DNA from: Aristaeella lactis
Lineage (GTDB): Bacteria; Bacillota; Clostridia; Christensenellales; Aristaeellaceae
Reading direction: 5' to 3'
Assembly: GCF_018118585.1 (NCBI RefSeq)
Contig: NZ_CP069421.1
Span: 1,116,001 to 1,180,000, forward strand
DNA length: 64,000 nt
Shown: positions 45,120 to 54,500 of the stretch, one piece after another
How the letters are laid out: the number at the start of each line of letters is the position of its first letter
Position numbering within the stretch: the stretch's first letter is position 1
Translations under genes and position numbers: made by a program
Notes under the pieces: model-generated
Seen by the model: only the letters and a program-made list of their open reading frames with translations
Databases searched by the model: none
What the model was told of the DNA's origin: nothing

Positions 45120-45197
45120 AAAACGGAACCCCGGGACGGTTCCTAGTTCCATTTTCAAAAAGTGGAACAGAGGAACCGTCCCGGGGTTCCGTTTTTT
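45120..45197. repeat. Family A palindrome
   Basis: A full element with a slightly shorter loop (TTTTCAAAAAG), between two divergent genes. The only family A copy in the window placed upstream of both neighbours. Confidence 0.87.
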
Positions 45198-45254
45198 CCA
45201 ATCCTGTCATTCGTCCCTGAATCTATCTTTTCATCCCTCCCGGTAACTTTTCTG

Positions 45255-45283
45255 TTGTCCCGGTGCAAGAACTTTGTTATACT
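45255..45283 (+). promoter_or_regulatory. Promoter of the NHLM-type exporter operon
   Basis: TTGTCC, 17 nt, TATACT, about 45 nt before the ATG at 45329, which has GAGGAGG upstream. Confidence 0.6.
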
Positions 45284-45328
45284 TGTCCATAGGTTTTTGT
45301 ACAATTTGATGCCGAGGAGGCTGCACTC

Positions 45329-45817
45329 ATGTCCGAACAGACAAAAACAAAGCTTTTCCGGGAGAAAAGCCTGGAAGCCGTGGAATCCCCCGAGAGCCTG
45401 AATGATTACCTGCGCGTGACCTCCCCCGGAGTCTGGCTGATCCTAGCCGCGGTCATCGTGCTGCTGGTAGGCGCCATCCTGTGGGGAATCTTCGGCCATA
45501 TCCGCACAACGGCGAAGGTCGCTGTTTCCGTTTCAGAAGGCAAGACTGTCTGCTATGTCCCCTATAACAAGGTGGACGGCGTCATGGCCCAGGGCGTGAT
45601 CACCCTGGAAGGCCGGGAATACCCCCTGGACACGGAAGCGGAATGTGAGCTCGTCATGATCGAGAAGGACACTCCCCTGCGCGTCATGAAGGCCGGAGAG
45701 CTGAACATCGGCGATCCGGTGGTGCTCGTCCCCGCGGACACGGACCTCAAAGACGGCGTCTATGCCGGGGTGGCTGTCACGGAGGACCTGCAGCCCATCT
45801 CCCTGCTGCTGCAGTAA
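45329..45817 (+). CDS. Short NHLM-type secretion protein (HlyD-like, reduced)
   Basis: A 162-residue protein: basic N-terminus (FREKSLEAVESPESLNDYLR), one membrane helix (VWLILAAVIVLLVGAILWGI, about 34-53) and a short extracytoplasmic part with an SH3-like or barrel-sandwich look (GKTVCYVPYNKVDGVMAQG, LNIGDPVVLVPADT). The N-terminus is that of the NHLM bacteriocin secretion protein (TIGR03794), normally about 400 residues; the coiled coil and lipoyl part are missing. A reduced adaptor would suit a single-membrane cell. It leads the operon, 12 nt before the peptidase transporter gene. Confidence 0.8.
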   Translation: MSEQTKTKLFREKSLEAVESPESLNDYLRVTSPGVWLILAAVIVLLVGAILWGIFGHIRTTAKVAVSVSEGKTVCYVPYNKVDGVMAQGVITLEGREYPLDTEAECELVMIEKDTPLRVMKAGELNIGDPVVLVPADTDLKDGVYAGVAVTEDLQPISLLLQ

Positions 45818-45829
45818 GGAGGGTTCGGC

Positions 45830-48010
45830 GTGTTTGGATTGAAGAAAGCGGTGCCAAAGCCCATTGAGAAGGGCGTGGCCCGCGTACCCGTGGTCATGCA
45901 GATGGAGGCGCTGGAATGCGGTGCCGCCTCCCTGACCATGATCATGCACTACTATAAAATGTGGATCCCGCTGGAGCAGGCCCGCGTGGACTGCGGCGTT
46001 TCCATGGACGGCGCCAGCGCCAAGAACATCATGGTGGCGGCCCGCAGCTACGGCATGACCGCCAACGCCTGGCGGGTGGAGCCCGAAGACCTGCAGAAGG
46101 AAGGCCCCTTCCCCTGCATCATCCACTGGGGCTTCAACCACTTCGTGGTCCTGTGCGGCTTCCAGGGAAACCGCGCGGTCATCAACGACCCTGCCCGTGG
46201 CCGTGTGAAAGTGGAATGGGAGGAGTTCGACCGGGAGTTCACCGGCGTATGCCTGTGCTTTGAGCCCGGAGAAGCCTTCGTCCCCTCCGGCAAGCCCAAG
46301 AGCGTTATTTCCTATGCCAAAGAGCGCCTGAAGGGCAGCGGCACCGCCGTCGCCTTTGTGGTGCTGACCACCACCATCGCCAGCCTCATGGGCATCATCC
46401 AGCCGGCTTTCTCCCGGACCTTCCTGGACCGGCTGCTCTCCGGCAGCAACCCGGACTGGCTGACCCCGTTCATCCTGCTGTTCCTGCTCTTCACGCTGAT
46501 CAGCATCGCGGTCACCTGGATCTCCGCCACCTATTCCCTGCGCATCCAGGGCAAGATGACCTCCTACGGCAGCAGCAGCTACCTCTGGAAGGTGCTCCGC
46601 CTGCCGATGCAGTTCTTCTCCCAGCGTATGAGCGGTGATATTGCCGACCGCCAGAGCACCAACGCGACCATCGCCACCACCCTGGTGCAGATCTTCGCTC
46701 CCCTGGTCATCCAGGGCGCCATGATGATCTTCTACCTGGCGGTCATGATCCATTACAGCCCGCTGCTGGCGGCCATCGGCGTCGGGGCCATCATCCTGAA
46801 CCTGATCGTTTCCGCCCTGGTCACCGCCAGGCGCCTGAACATCACCCGCGTACAGCAGCGGGACTCAGCGAAGCTCTCTTCCGCCACCATGTCCGGCATC
46901 TCCATGATCGAGACCATCAAGTCCAGCGGCGCGGAGAACGGCTTCTTCGGCCGGTGGGCCGGCTACCAGGCCAGCGTGAACACACAGAGCGTTTCCTATA
47001 CCAAACTGAATCTCTTCCTGGGCACCCTGCCCAGCGCCATCACCGCGGCGGCCAATATCGCCGTTCTGGGTCTCGGCGTGCTGCTGGTCATCCGCGGCCG
47101 GTTCACCGCCGGTATGGTCATGGCCTTCCAGGGCTTCCTGGGTTCCTTCATGGCCCCGGCCAGCGCCCTTATCAACGCGGGCCAGAGCATGCAGGAGATG
47201 ACCACCCAGATGGAGCGGGTGGACGACGTCATGAGCTATCCCGAAGATCCTTCCTTCAGACCCCGTGAGAAGACCGCCGAGTACCAGAAGCTCTCCGGCG
47301 CCATTGAGCTGAAGAACGTCACCTTCGGCTATTCCCGCCTGGGCAAACCGCAGATCACCGATTTCTCCATGACCGTGAAGCCCGGCCAGAAGATCGCCTT
47401 CGTCGGCCGCACCGGCTGCGGCAAGAGCACCCTGGCCAAACTGATCTCCGGCCTGTACCGTCCCTGGAGCGGCACAATCACCTTCGACGGCGCCTCCCTG
47501 GATGAGATCGACCGGGACGTGTTCACCGGTTCCGTCAGCGTCATCGACCAGGATATCACCCTGTTCGAGGACACGGTCAGCCAGAACATCAAAATGTGGG
47601 ATGACTCCATTGAGGACTTTGAAGTCACCCTGGCCGCCCGGGACGCCGGCATCTATGATGATATCGTCACCCGGGAAGGCGGCTTCCTGCACAAGCTCCT
47701 GGATGGCGGACGCGATCTGTCCGGCGGGCAGCGCCAGCGCCTGGAGATCGCCCGGGCCCTTTCCCAGGATCCCACCATCTGCATCATGGATGAAGCCACC
47801 AGCGCCCTGGACGCCCGGACCGAGTACGAGGTCATCAAGTCCATCAACGCCCGCGGCATCACCTGTATCATTATCGCCCACCGCCTTTCCACCATCCGGG
47901 ACTGCGATGAGATCATCGTCCTGGACAAGGGAAAGATCGTGGAGCGCGGCACCCATGACGAACTGTACGCCCAGGGCGGGTATTACACTGCCCTGGTCAG
48001 CAATGAGTAA
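45830..48010 (+). CDS. NHLM-type peptidase-containing ABC exporter
   Basis: A 726-residue peptidase, permease and ATPase in one chain. Seen: C39 protease with Cys30 (MEALECGAASLTM), His104 (HWGFNHFVVL) and Asp120 (INDPARG), then six membrane helices, Walker A VGRTGCGKST (about 525), signature LSGGQRQRLE (about 629) and Walker B CIMDEATSALD (about 650). It should cut a double-glycine leader and export the peptide. It matches the NHLM family ABC1 group (TIGR03796). GTG start with AAGGAGGG upstream. The second transporter follows after 17 nt. Confidence 0.92.
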   Translation: MFGLKKAVPKPIEKGVARVPVVMQMEALECGAASLTMIMHYYKMWIPLEQARVDCGVSMDGASAKNIMVAARSYGMTANAWRVEPEDLQKEGPFPCIIHWGFNHFVVLCGFQGNRAVINDPARGRVKVEWEEFDREFTGVCLCFEPGEAFVPSGKPKSVISYAKERLKGSGTAVAFVVLTTTIASLMGIIQPAFSRTFLDRLLSGSNPDWLTPFILLFLLFTLISIAVTWISATYSLRIQGKMTSYGSSSYLWKVLRLPMQFFSQRMSGDIADRQSTNATIATTLVQIFAPLVIQGAMMIFYLAVMIHYSPLLAAIGVGAIILNLIVSALVTARRLNITRVQQRDSAKLSSATMSGISMIETIKSSGAENGFFGRWAGYQASVNTQSVSYTKLNLFLGTLPSAITAAANIAVLGLGVLLVIRGRFTAGMVMAFQGFLGSFMAPASALINAGQSMQEMTTQMERVDDVMSYPEDPSFRPREKTAEYQKLSGAIELKNVTFGYSRLGKPQITDFSMTVKPGQKIAFVGRTGCGKSTLAKLISGLYRPWSGTITFDGASLDEIDRDVFTGSVSVIDQDITLFEDTVSQNIKMWDDSIEDFEVTLAARDAGIYDDIVTREGGFLHKLLDGGRDLSGGQRQRLEIARALSQDPTICIMDEATSALDARTEYEVIKSINARGITCIIIAHRLSTIRDCDEIIVLDKGKIVERGTHDELYAQGGYYTALVSNE

Positions 48011-48027
48011 GAAAGGAGGCGCGAAGC

Positions 48028-50217
48028 ATGGGCTGGTTTGATGATCAGATTGAATTCCGAAAAAAACATGAACGGGAGCTGCTGAGCGACTCCTTTGAGA
48101 ACATCGCCCGGAGCGTCACAGGCCGGAAAGTCCGCAAGAGCCTGCTGAACGACCAGGAAGACGTCAGCGATGCGGTCAGCGCCCTCCTGCGCCACATGGG
48201 CGTCAAGGAAAAAGAGGTTCCCCCGACCGTCCGCGGCCTGCGGGACCGGCTGGATTACCTGCTGTCCTCCACGGGCATCCTGTACCGTGAGATCATTCTC
48301 ACCAAGGGCTGGCAGAATGACGCCATGGGCCCCATGATCGCAAGCCTGAAGGATTCCGGTGCGGTCATCGCCGTGCTGCCCAGCGAGATGGGCGGCTATG
48401 AGTACATGGACCCCGCCACCGGCAAAAAGGTGGGCGTCAACGTCCATACCGCCGCGAACATCAGTGAGGAAGCGCTGTGCTTCTACCGTCCCCTGCCCAT
48501 GCGGGCCCTGAAACTGCGGGACCTCCTGAAGTATATGATGAGCTGTCTCACCGGCCGCGACCTGGTCAGCTTCGGCGTCGCCGCCCTGGCCATCACCCTG
48601 GTGGGCCTGCTGATCCCGAAGCTGAACCAGATCCTGACCGGCACGGTCATTGCCACCGGCAGCACCAGGCTCCTGCTGGCCGTGGTGAGCTTCCTGCTCT
48701 TCGCCACGATCACCGGAATCCTTCTGACCATTATCCGGAATATGCTTTTGTCCCGCATCCGGTATAAGCTGAACATCAACGTCAGCGCCGCCACCATGAT
48801 GCGGATCCTGAGCCTGCCCGCCTCCTTCTTCAAGTCCTACAGCGTGGGTGAACTCAACCAGTACATCAGCTATATGGACAGCCTGTGCACCACTCTAGTG
48901 GACAGCCTGTTCAGCACCGCGGTCACAGGCCTTTTCTCCCTGATCTATTTAGGGCAGATCATGACCTTCGCTCCGAGCCTTGTCTGGCCCAGCCTGATCG
49001 TCACCCTGCTGACACTGGCCGTGAGCCTGATCTCCGCCCGGGTGCAGATGCGCATTGACCAGGAAACCATGGTGCAGGTCGCCCGGGAACGGGGCCTGGT
49101 ATACAGCCTCATCAACGGCATCCAAAAGATCCGCCTCTCCGGTGCGGAGAACCGGGCCTTCGCCAAGTGGTCTGAGCTGTATGTCCAGAGCGCTTCCACC
49201 ACCTTCAACCCGCCGGCCATCATCCGGCTCAGCAGCGTTCTGACAACAGCCATCTCCCTCATCGGTACGGCGGTCATGTATTTCATCGCCGTGAAGAGCA
49301 GGGTCAGCATCGCTGACTACTTCGCCTTCAACGCGTCCTACGCGAACATTTCCACCGCTTTCTCCGCCCTGGCCACCATGGCCCTGTCCGCCGCGTCCAT
49401 CAAGCCGGTCATCCAGCTGATCAAGCCCCTGCTGGAAGCAACGCCCGAGGCCAGCGGCAACCGGGAGACCGTGACCCGCCTCAGCGGCAATATCGAGATC
49501 AGCCACGTCACCTTCAGCTACGATCCGGACAGCAAGCCCATCTTTGAGGACTTCTGCCTCACCATTCCCGCCCGGCAGTATGTGGCGATCGTCGGCAAGA
49601 GCGGCTGCGGAAAGAGCACCCTGGTACGCCTGCTCCTGGGTTTTGAAAAGCCTACCCGCGGCGTCATCAACTACGACCGCAAGGACCTGCAGCAGCTGGA
49701 CATGCGTTCCGTCCGGAGGCAGATCGGTACCGTCATGCAGGACGGCCGGCTCTTCTCCGGCAGCATCTTTGACAACATCGTCATCTCCGCCCCCACCCTC
49801 AAGCTGGAGGAAGCCTGGGAGGCCGCGGAGATCGCCGGCATCGCGGATGACATCAGGGATATGCCTATGGGCATGCATACGGTCCTGCAGGACGGCGGCG
49901 GCACCATTTCCGGCGGTCAGCGCCAGCGCCTGATGATCGCCCGGGCCATCGCCCCCAAGCCCCGCATCCTGATCTTTGACGAGGCCACCAGCGCCCTGGA
50001 CAACATCACCCAGCGCAAGGTGTCCGAAGCCCTGGACAAGATGAAGTGCACCCGCATCGTCATCGCCCACCGCCTGAGCACCATTAAGCACTGCGACCGC
50101 ATTCTCGTCATCGACGGCGGAAAGATCGCCGAGGACGGCACATACGAAGAGCTGATCGCAAAGAACGGCATCTTTGCCGAGCTGGTCGAGCGCCAGAAGC
50201 TCAGCAACGAGAGTTGA
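48028..50217 (+). CDS. NHLM-type ABC exporter, second subunit without peptidase
   Basis: A 729-residue ABC protein with a distinct N-terminal domain of about 160 residues (FDDQIEFRKKHERELLSDSF; PPTVRGLRDRLDYLLS) in place of the protease, then six helices and an ATPase: Walker A GKSGCGKSTLV (about 521), signature ISGGQRQRLM (about 625), Walker B ILIFDEATSALD (about 645). This is the NHLM ABC2 group (TIGR03797), which pairs with ABC1 as a heterodimer. The stop TGA is supplied by the start of a family C repeat (GTTGACAG). No precursor or modifying enzyme gene follows. Confidence 0.92.
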   Translation: MGWFDDQIEFRKKHERELLSDSFENIARSVTGRKVRKSLLNDQEDVSDAVSALLRHMGVKEKEVPPTVRGLRDRLDYLLSSTGILYREIILTKGWQNDAMGPMIASLKDSGAVIAVLPSEMGGYEYMDPATGKKVGVNVHTAANISEEALCFYRPLPMRALKLRDLLKYMMSCLTGRDLVSFGVAALAITLVGLLIPKLNQILTGTVIATGSTRLLLAVVSFLLFATITGILLTIIRNMLLSRIRYKLNINVSAATMMRILSLPASFFKSYSVGELNQYISYMDSLCTTLVDSLFSTAVTGLFSLIYLGQIMTFAPSLVWPSLIVTLLTLAVSLISARVQMRIDQETMVQVARERGLVYSLINGIQKIRLSGAENRAFAKWSELYVQSASTTFNPPAIIRLSSVLTTAISLIGTAVMYFIAVKSRVSIADYFAFNASYANISTAFSALATMALSAASIKPVIQLIKPLLEATPEASGNRETVTRLSGNIEISHVTFSYDPDSKPIFEDFCLTIPARQYVAIVGKSGCGKSTLVRLLLGFEKPTRGVINYDRKDLQQLDMRSVRRQIGTVMQDGRLFSGSIFDNIVISAPTLKLEEAWEAAEIAGIADDIRDMPMGMHTVLQDGGGTISGGQRQRLMIARAIAPKPRILIFDEATSALDNITQRKVSEALDKMKCTRIVIAHRLSTIKHCDRILVIDGGKIAEDGTYEELIAKNGIFAELVERQKLSNES

Positions 50218-50242
50218 CAGAGGGACGGGGTTTTTGTCAACT
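50212..50242. repeat. Family C half element
   Basis: GAGTTGACAGAGGGACGGGG then TTTTTGTCAACTC: one arm of family C, itself a small palindrome of GTTGAC/GTCAAC. It begins inside the last codons and stop of the second exporter gene. Confidence 0.8.
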
Positions 50243-50258
50243 CTCTTCGAATCAAAAA

Positions 50259-50290
50259 GGGAAGCTGTTTATGAACAACAGCTTCCTTTT
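50259..50290 (+). terminator. Terminator of the exporter operon
   Basis: Stem GGAAGCTGTT / AACAGCTTCC with a 7-nt loop, followed by TTTT. It lies 42 nt after the exporter stop, between two family C elements. Confidence 0.75.
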
Positions 50291-50301
50291 CAGTTGGTTG
50301 A

Positions 50302-50400
50302 AGTTGACAGAGGGACGGGGTTTTTGTCAACTTTTCCAAACTATAAAATCCGATCCGGGCCTTCAAAAAAGTTGACAAAAACCCCGTCCCTCTGTCAACT
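50302..50400. repeat. Family C palindrome at the 3' end of the second RAYT
   Basis: Outer arms GTTGACAGAGGGACGGGG and CCCCGTCCCTCTGTCAAC with inner GTCAACTTTT / AAAAAAGTTGAC, and a central CCGATCCGGGCCTTC. The last bases (AACT) run into the stop codon of the transposase gene at 50399. Confidence 0.9.
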
Positions 50401-51145
50401 ATGCCTTCATCACGATACCGCGGGTTATGCCGGTCAGCCTTTCAATCTGTCGGATGGACAATCCCCCATCCTTAAGAATTCGCAAGGCCTTATTTCTCTT
50501 GACTCGATCCAGTTCCTGAATCTTTGTACCGCTTTCCATATGCAGCAATTCTCTGATCTTCTCCTGGGCCCGGGAATCAGTCAGTCGGCTTGGATCTTTG
50601 AATTCAAAATATCCATCATCCTGGTCATGCCCCGTATACATACTGTATTCCATAAAACCGCTTTTTCCACCCAGCATATTCAGAACAATATCTGCGTCCA
50701 CCATTCCTGTGACCCCGTCATAGTACTTCCAGCTGCTCCAGCGGTACTGATCCACAGAACACAGCCCTGCCTTCACAGGATTATTATGAATATAGCGCAT
50801 CGCGCTCAGCAGATAGGATCCGCTTTCAATCGCCTTACTCTTATACCTGTCCTGGAACAGATATCCGATTCGTTCATATTTCGTATTATAATACTTTGCA
50901 TAGGTGGTTGAGATTTTATTCATCACCCGATCCATCCCGCTGTCAATTTGAACCAACAAGTGAAAGTGATTCTCCATCAGGCAGAAAGCGAGAAGCTTAA
51001 ACTTTTCTTCTTCTTTGTATTTCTTTAAGATTTTCAAGAAAAAAAGATAATCAGCGTCTTCTTCAAAAAGAACCTGTCTTGCAATTCCTCTTGCCACAAT
51101 GTGATAATACCCGCTTACGCTTTTTATTCTCGCTGTTCTGGGCAT
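50399..51145 (-). CDS. REP-associated tyrosine transposase (RAYT), copy 2
   Basis: A 248-residue Y1 transposase. Seen: MPRTARIKSVSGYYHIVARG, HUH motif MENHFHLLVQI and nucleophile helix LLSAMRYIHNNPVKAGL, ending in a helix-turn-helix (GLSIRQIERLTGITRGIV). I start at ATG 51145 because GGGGG lies 8 nt upstream; an in-frame GTG at 51154 is the alternative. It is enclosed by two nearly identical family C palindromes (50302-50400 and 51217-51311), one touching its stop codon, a layout like a mobile REP-transposase unit. Clearly diverged from copy 1, including the repeats it is next to. Confidence 0.92.
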   Translation of the reverse strand: MPRTARIKSVSGYYHIVARGIARQVLFEEDADYLFFLKILKKYKEEEKFKLLAFCLMENHFHLLVQIDSGMDRVMNKISTTYAKYYNTKYERIGYLFQDRYKSKAIESGSYLLSAMRYIHNNPVKAGLCSVDQYRWSSWKYYDGVTGMVDADIVLNMLGGKSGFMEYSMYTGHDQDDGYFEFKDPSRLTDSRAQEKIRELLHMESGTKIQELDRVKRNKALRILKDGGLSIRQIERLTGITRGIVMKA

Positions 51146-51216
51146 GATTCTCACCCCCTTGGTATCAGTATAAGTGGTCTATTCCGTGAACTCAAGGCGA
51201 ACAAAAAAATAATCTG

Positions 51217-51311
51217 AGTTGACAGAGGGACGGGGTTTTTGTCAACTTTTCCAAAACAAACACCCGATCCGGGCCTTCAAAAAAGTTGACAAAAACCCCG
51301 TCCCTCTGTCA
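51217..51311. repeat. Family C palindrome upstream of the second RAYT
   Basis: The same arms and central CCGATCCGGGCCTTC as at 50302-50400, 71 nt before the transposase ATG. The last bases differ (CTGTCACCC instead of CTGTCAACT). Confidence 0.9.
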
Positions 51312-51349
51312 CCCTTTTCATTTTTCTTCCGTTTTTTGCAATTTTCCCC

Positions 51350-51441
51350 TTGCATGAAACTGTTAAATCATGGTATTTTTATACAGGCAAAAGCTTTCTG
51401 AGACAATGAGATACCGTTATAAGGCTTTTGCTGATTTTTTT
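51350..51441 (+). promoter_or_regulatory. Leader with possible attenuator before the 1037-residue protein
   Basis: A weak promoter (TTGCAT, 18 nt, TATTTT) is followed by GCAAAAGC (51387-51394), a 29-nt loop, GCTTTTGC (51424-51431) and TGATTTTTTT, an intrinsic-terminator shape about 110 nt before the start codon. It could be a regulated terminator. No known riboswitch class was recognised. Confidence 0.4.
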
Positions 51442-51549
51442 CGGATTTTTTAATTGTCTGCTGACAGCTGTTCAAACTTGTACGTATCTATGTATGGATA
51501 GTAAAACGGACAGTTGTTTCAACACCATATCAAGTCCTGGAGGTATTGT

Positions 51550-54500
51550 ATGAAAAAGTTTTATCGGATCTTTCTGGCTTCGGTTCTTACCCTGTCACTC
51601 CTGACGGGCAGCATCGGCATTCCTGCTTTCGCAGAAGAGATGATCGATGCAGAAATACCGGAGGAAGAGCTCAGCGGCACAGCCCCGGAAAGGGATTATT
51701 ACCCGATCAATCATACAAATCCACTTAATTATGTGGCCGATACAGGGAACATCTCCGGCCAGTTAGTCAACTGGGTCTATATTGAAAACGACGGTAAAGA
51801 AAAGGGCCCGGAGCAAACTGCCGTTACGCTCGGCGCTGCGAACGGACACAGAAACAATGTAGGTTTAACAAACATCTACATTCACGTCAGCTACGCTGGA
51901 GAGCCGATAACGCAATCCGAGCCCACCGCCCTTCATGTTTTCGCTGAAAATGAAGGCACGGCCGACATCAACGTGAGAGGCATGGTTATCGCTGAAACGG
52001 CCGGTTCCAATGTGCCCGGCGATCCCACAGCCATCAAGGCAGAATCCAGTTCCGGCGGCCAGACCACGGTGACGGCCGAGGGACAGGTAATTGCCGGCGA
52101 GGACACAGAAGGCCTATACCTCGATCATACACTTGTGAACGCCTCCTCCACGGGTGAAGGCAGCAACACCGCCGTTACACTGCTCAGCACGGCCAACGGC
52201 GATGTGAAAATCAGCGCAGCGGACGGCGGTACGTCGGTCATCAATATTGACAACGAGGGGCAGGGTCTCGGCAGACGCGCCACGCTGTCCTCCAACGACG
52301 ACGGCAGCCTGGCCCAGCTCAACCTGAAGGAAGGCAATGTGTCCGAGATCCGGTTCCGCGGTGAAGACGGTACGCGTGAAGCGAACATTAACGGCGACGT
52401 CAAAATACAGGTAGAATCCTACTTCGCAGGCGGCGAAGCCAACGCAAACATTACCGGCAATGTCGGCGACCCCAATGCCTCACAAGGCGGCATCAACGCC
52501 ACGGTCAAGGGAGGCGGAACCGCTAATTATGACGTAGACGGAACCATTTACGGCCATGTTTATCTGAACGAAAATAAAAACGAAGATCACCTTGACGGCG
52601 CCAACATCAATGTGCAGGCCGCGAATGTCGAAGGCGAAGTCAGCATTGGTTCCCAGCATGACGGCAAATACAACGTCACGATCGAAGAAGACATTACAGC
52701 CAAGGAAGACGCCCTGAAGATCAGGAACAACAATTCCGAAGTCAACGTTGATGTCCAGGGAAGCATTACCTCCAACGGCGGAACCGGCATTGCCGTGAAC
52801 AATGTCGGCGACCTTGAATGGATTGAAGCCGGCACGTTTGACAACGTGGATGATCTGCCGGCAGGGCGCAACGAGCTCAAATCCATTCTGAACCCCGCCA
52901 CCACAGGGGATGAGGTGACGTTCACGCTCGATCACAAGAGCACGCTCAACGAAAACACCGAGCAATACAACGACGACATTCTCTACGAATACACAACAGA
53001 CGTGTATACAGATACTCCTATCCCCCTCCACAAGGATAACGACCCGGACAACCCCACCATTTCCAGATGGGGCATTAATGACGAACAAAATATCACGGTC
53101 GTCTATCCGGGAAATACATACAAAAAGTATGAAATAACCGGTGAGGAATACAAACCGGAAACCCAGATAACCTATGCCCGTGAGCGTATTGACTACGAAA
53201 ACACAGACGTGACAAACGTGAATGTGGGCGAAGACCTGATTGTCAAAGGCGAATCCAGGGAGCTTACGGGCATCAGCGTCCGGAGCGATAACAAATTCAA
53301 TGAAACCAACATCAACATCGGTGACAACGTGAAGGTGACCTCCCTGGACACCAATGAAGAAGGTGACCACACCGCCACCGGTATCCGCGTGGACGCCCTG
53401 GAAGGCGACATCAACATCAACGTCGCGACTGACCTGGTGGTCGAAGGCGGCGTCAACGACACCGGTATCGTCCTCAACCGGCATGCCCATGAAGAATTTG
53501 CCGCCAGCAGCGCGGAAAAAGTCAACCCCGAGGATCTGAACGGCATCTCCCTGGGCGACCAGATCATCGACGGCAAAGTCGTTCAAGTGTATGAAGCGGA
53601 ACAGGAAGACGGCACCGCGCTGTATTACGACGAAGAAGGCAATGTATACGACTGCGTCACCGTGGCAAACGAAGGCACGACCCAGATTGTCATCGGGCGC
53701 GACGTGATCAGCGACGGCAACGGCGTTGAACTAACCGCGGCCGGAGAAGAAAAGACCGACCTGATCATCGACGGCTCCCTGGTCGCCACCGGCGGCACCA
53801 GCGTTGTGCTCAAGGACGACACGACCCTCGGCAATAACCTGACCCTGACCGTATGGGAAATGACGGCAGACAGGGACGGCGACTACGTCAAGCGTGAGGA
53901 ATATGACGAAACCACGGACAGCAAGAAGCTTGTTGCCGACCGGGAAGCTGAAAAAGCCATCCAGTACATTATCCGGGTTGACCCCAGCCAGGAGGGCATC
54001 ATCCACACAAACGGCACCAGGGATTACAAAGGCCGCGACGTTGCCAATGAAGGCGACATCATTGTGCTGAAGATTGACGTGCCCGCTGGCCTGATGATCG
54101 ACGAGGTATACGGCGACCAGGCCCATAACAAGCTGGTCCAGGACAGCTACGGCAACTATTTCATGATCGTTCCGCGCGGCGGCGGCGTACTCTTCTCCGT
54201 AATCCTGAAGGATTATGTTGAGCCTGAACCGGAACCCCAGCCGGAACCCAAGCCCCAGCCCGATCCCGAACCCAAGCCCGCGCCGAAACCCGAACCCAAA
54301 CCCGAACCCAAACCCGAACCCCAGCCCGAACCCCAGCCGATTGACGAGTCCATCAACAAGCCCGCTGAAATTGCTGTTTATGTTGCCCGGCCTCTCCTCA
54401 CAGCAACCGACCTTACCGGAAGCGTACAGCTGAACTGCTTCCGCGGCGGCACTTTCACAATCCACCTTCTGAACGGCCGCCGCACCACTTTTACAGGCAA

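Larger units (their letters stand above)
44985..45328. other. Divergent intergenic region
   Basis: 344 nt between the leucine-rich gene (minus) and the exporter operon (plus). It contains a family A palindrome (45120-45197), the exporter promoter (45255-45283), and, on the leucine-rich side, a direct repeat TTAACAAA-AGTA-TTAACAAA near 45068-45089 that could be a regulator site. Confidence 0.5.

Noticed and set aside
42717-45158. Longer start for the leucine-rich protein
   Set aside because: The extra 58 codons begin inside a family A palindrome and would precede the clear signal peptide; AGGA and ATG at 44984 fit well.
46865-47956. A 363-codon open frame opposite the peptidase ABC exporter
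   Set aside because: Antisense of a high-GC transporter gene with all motifs on the plus strand; no SD and no known family.
51387-51441. c-di-GMP or other known riboswitch before the secreted protein
   Set aside because: The hairpin and T-tract are visible, but no conserved aptamer core of a class I know could be found.
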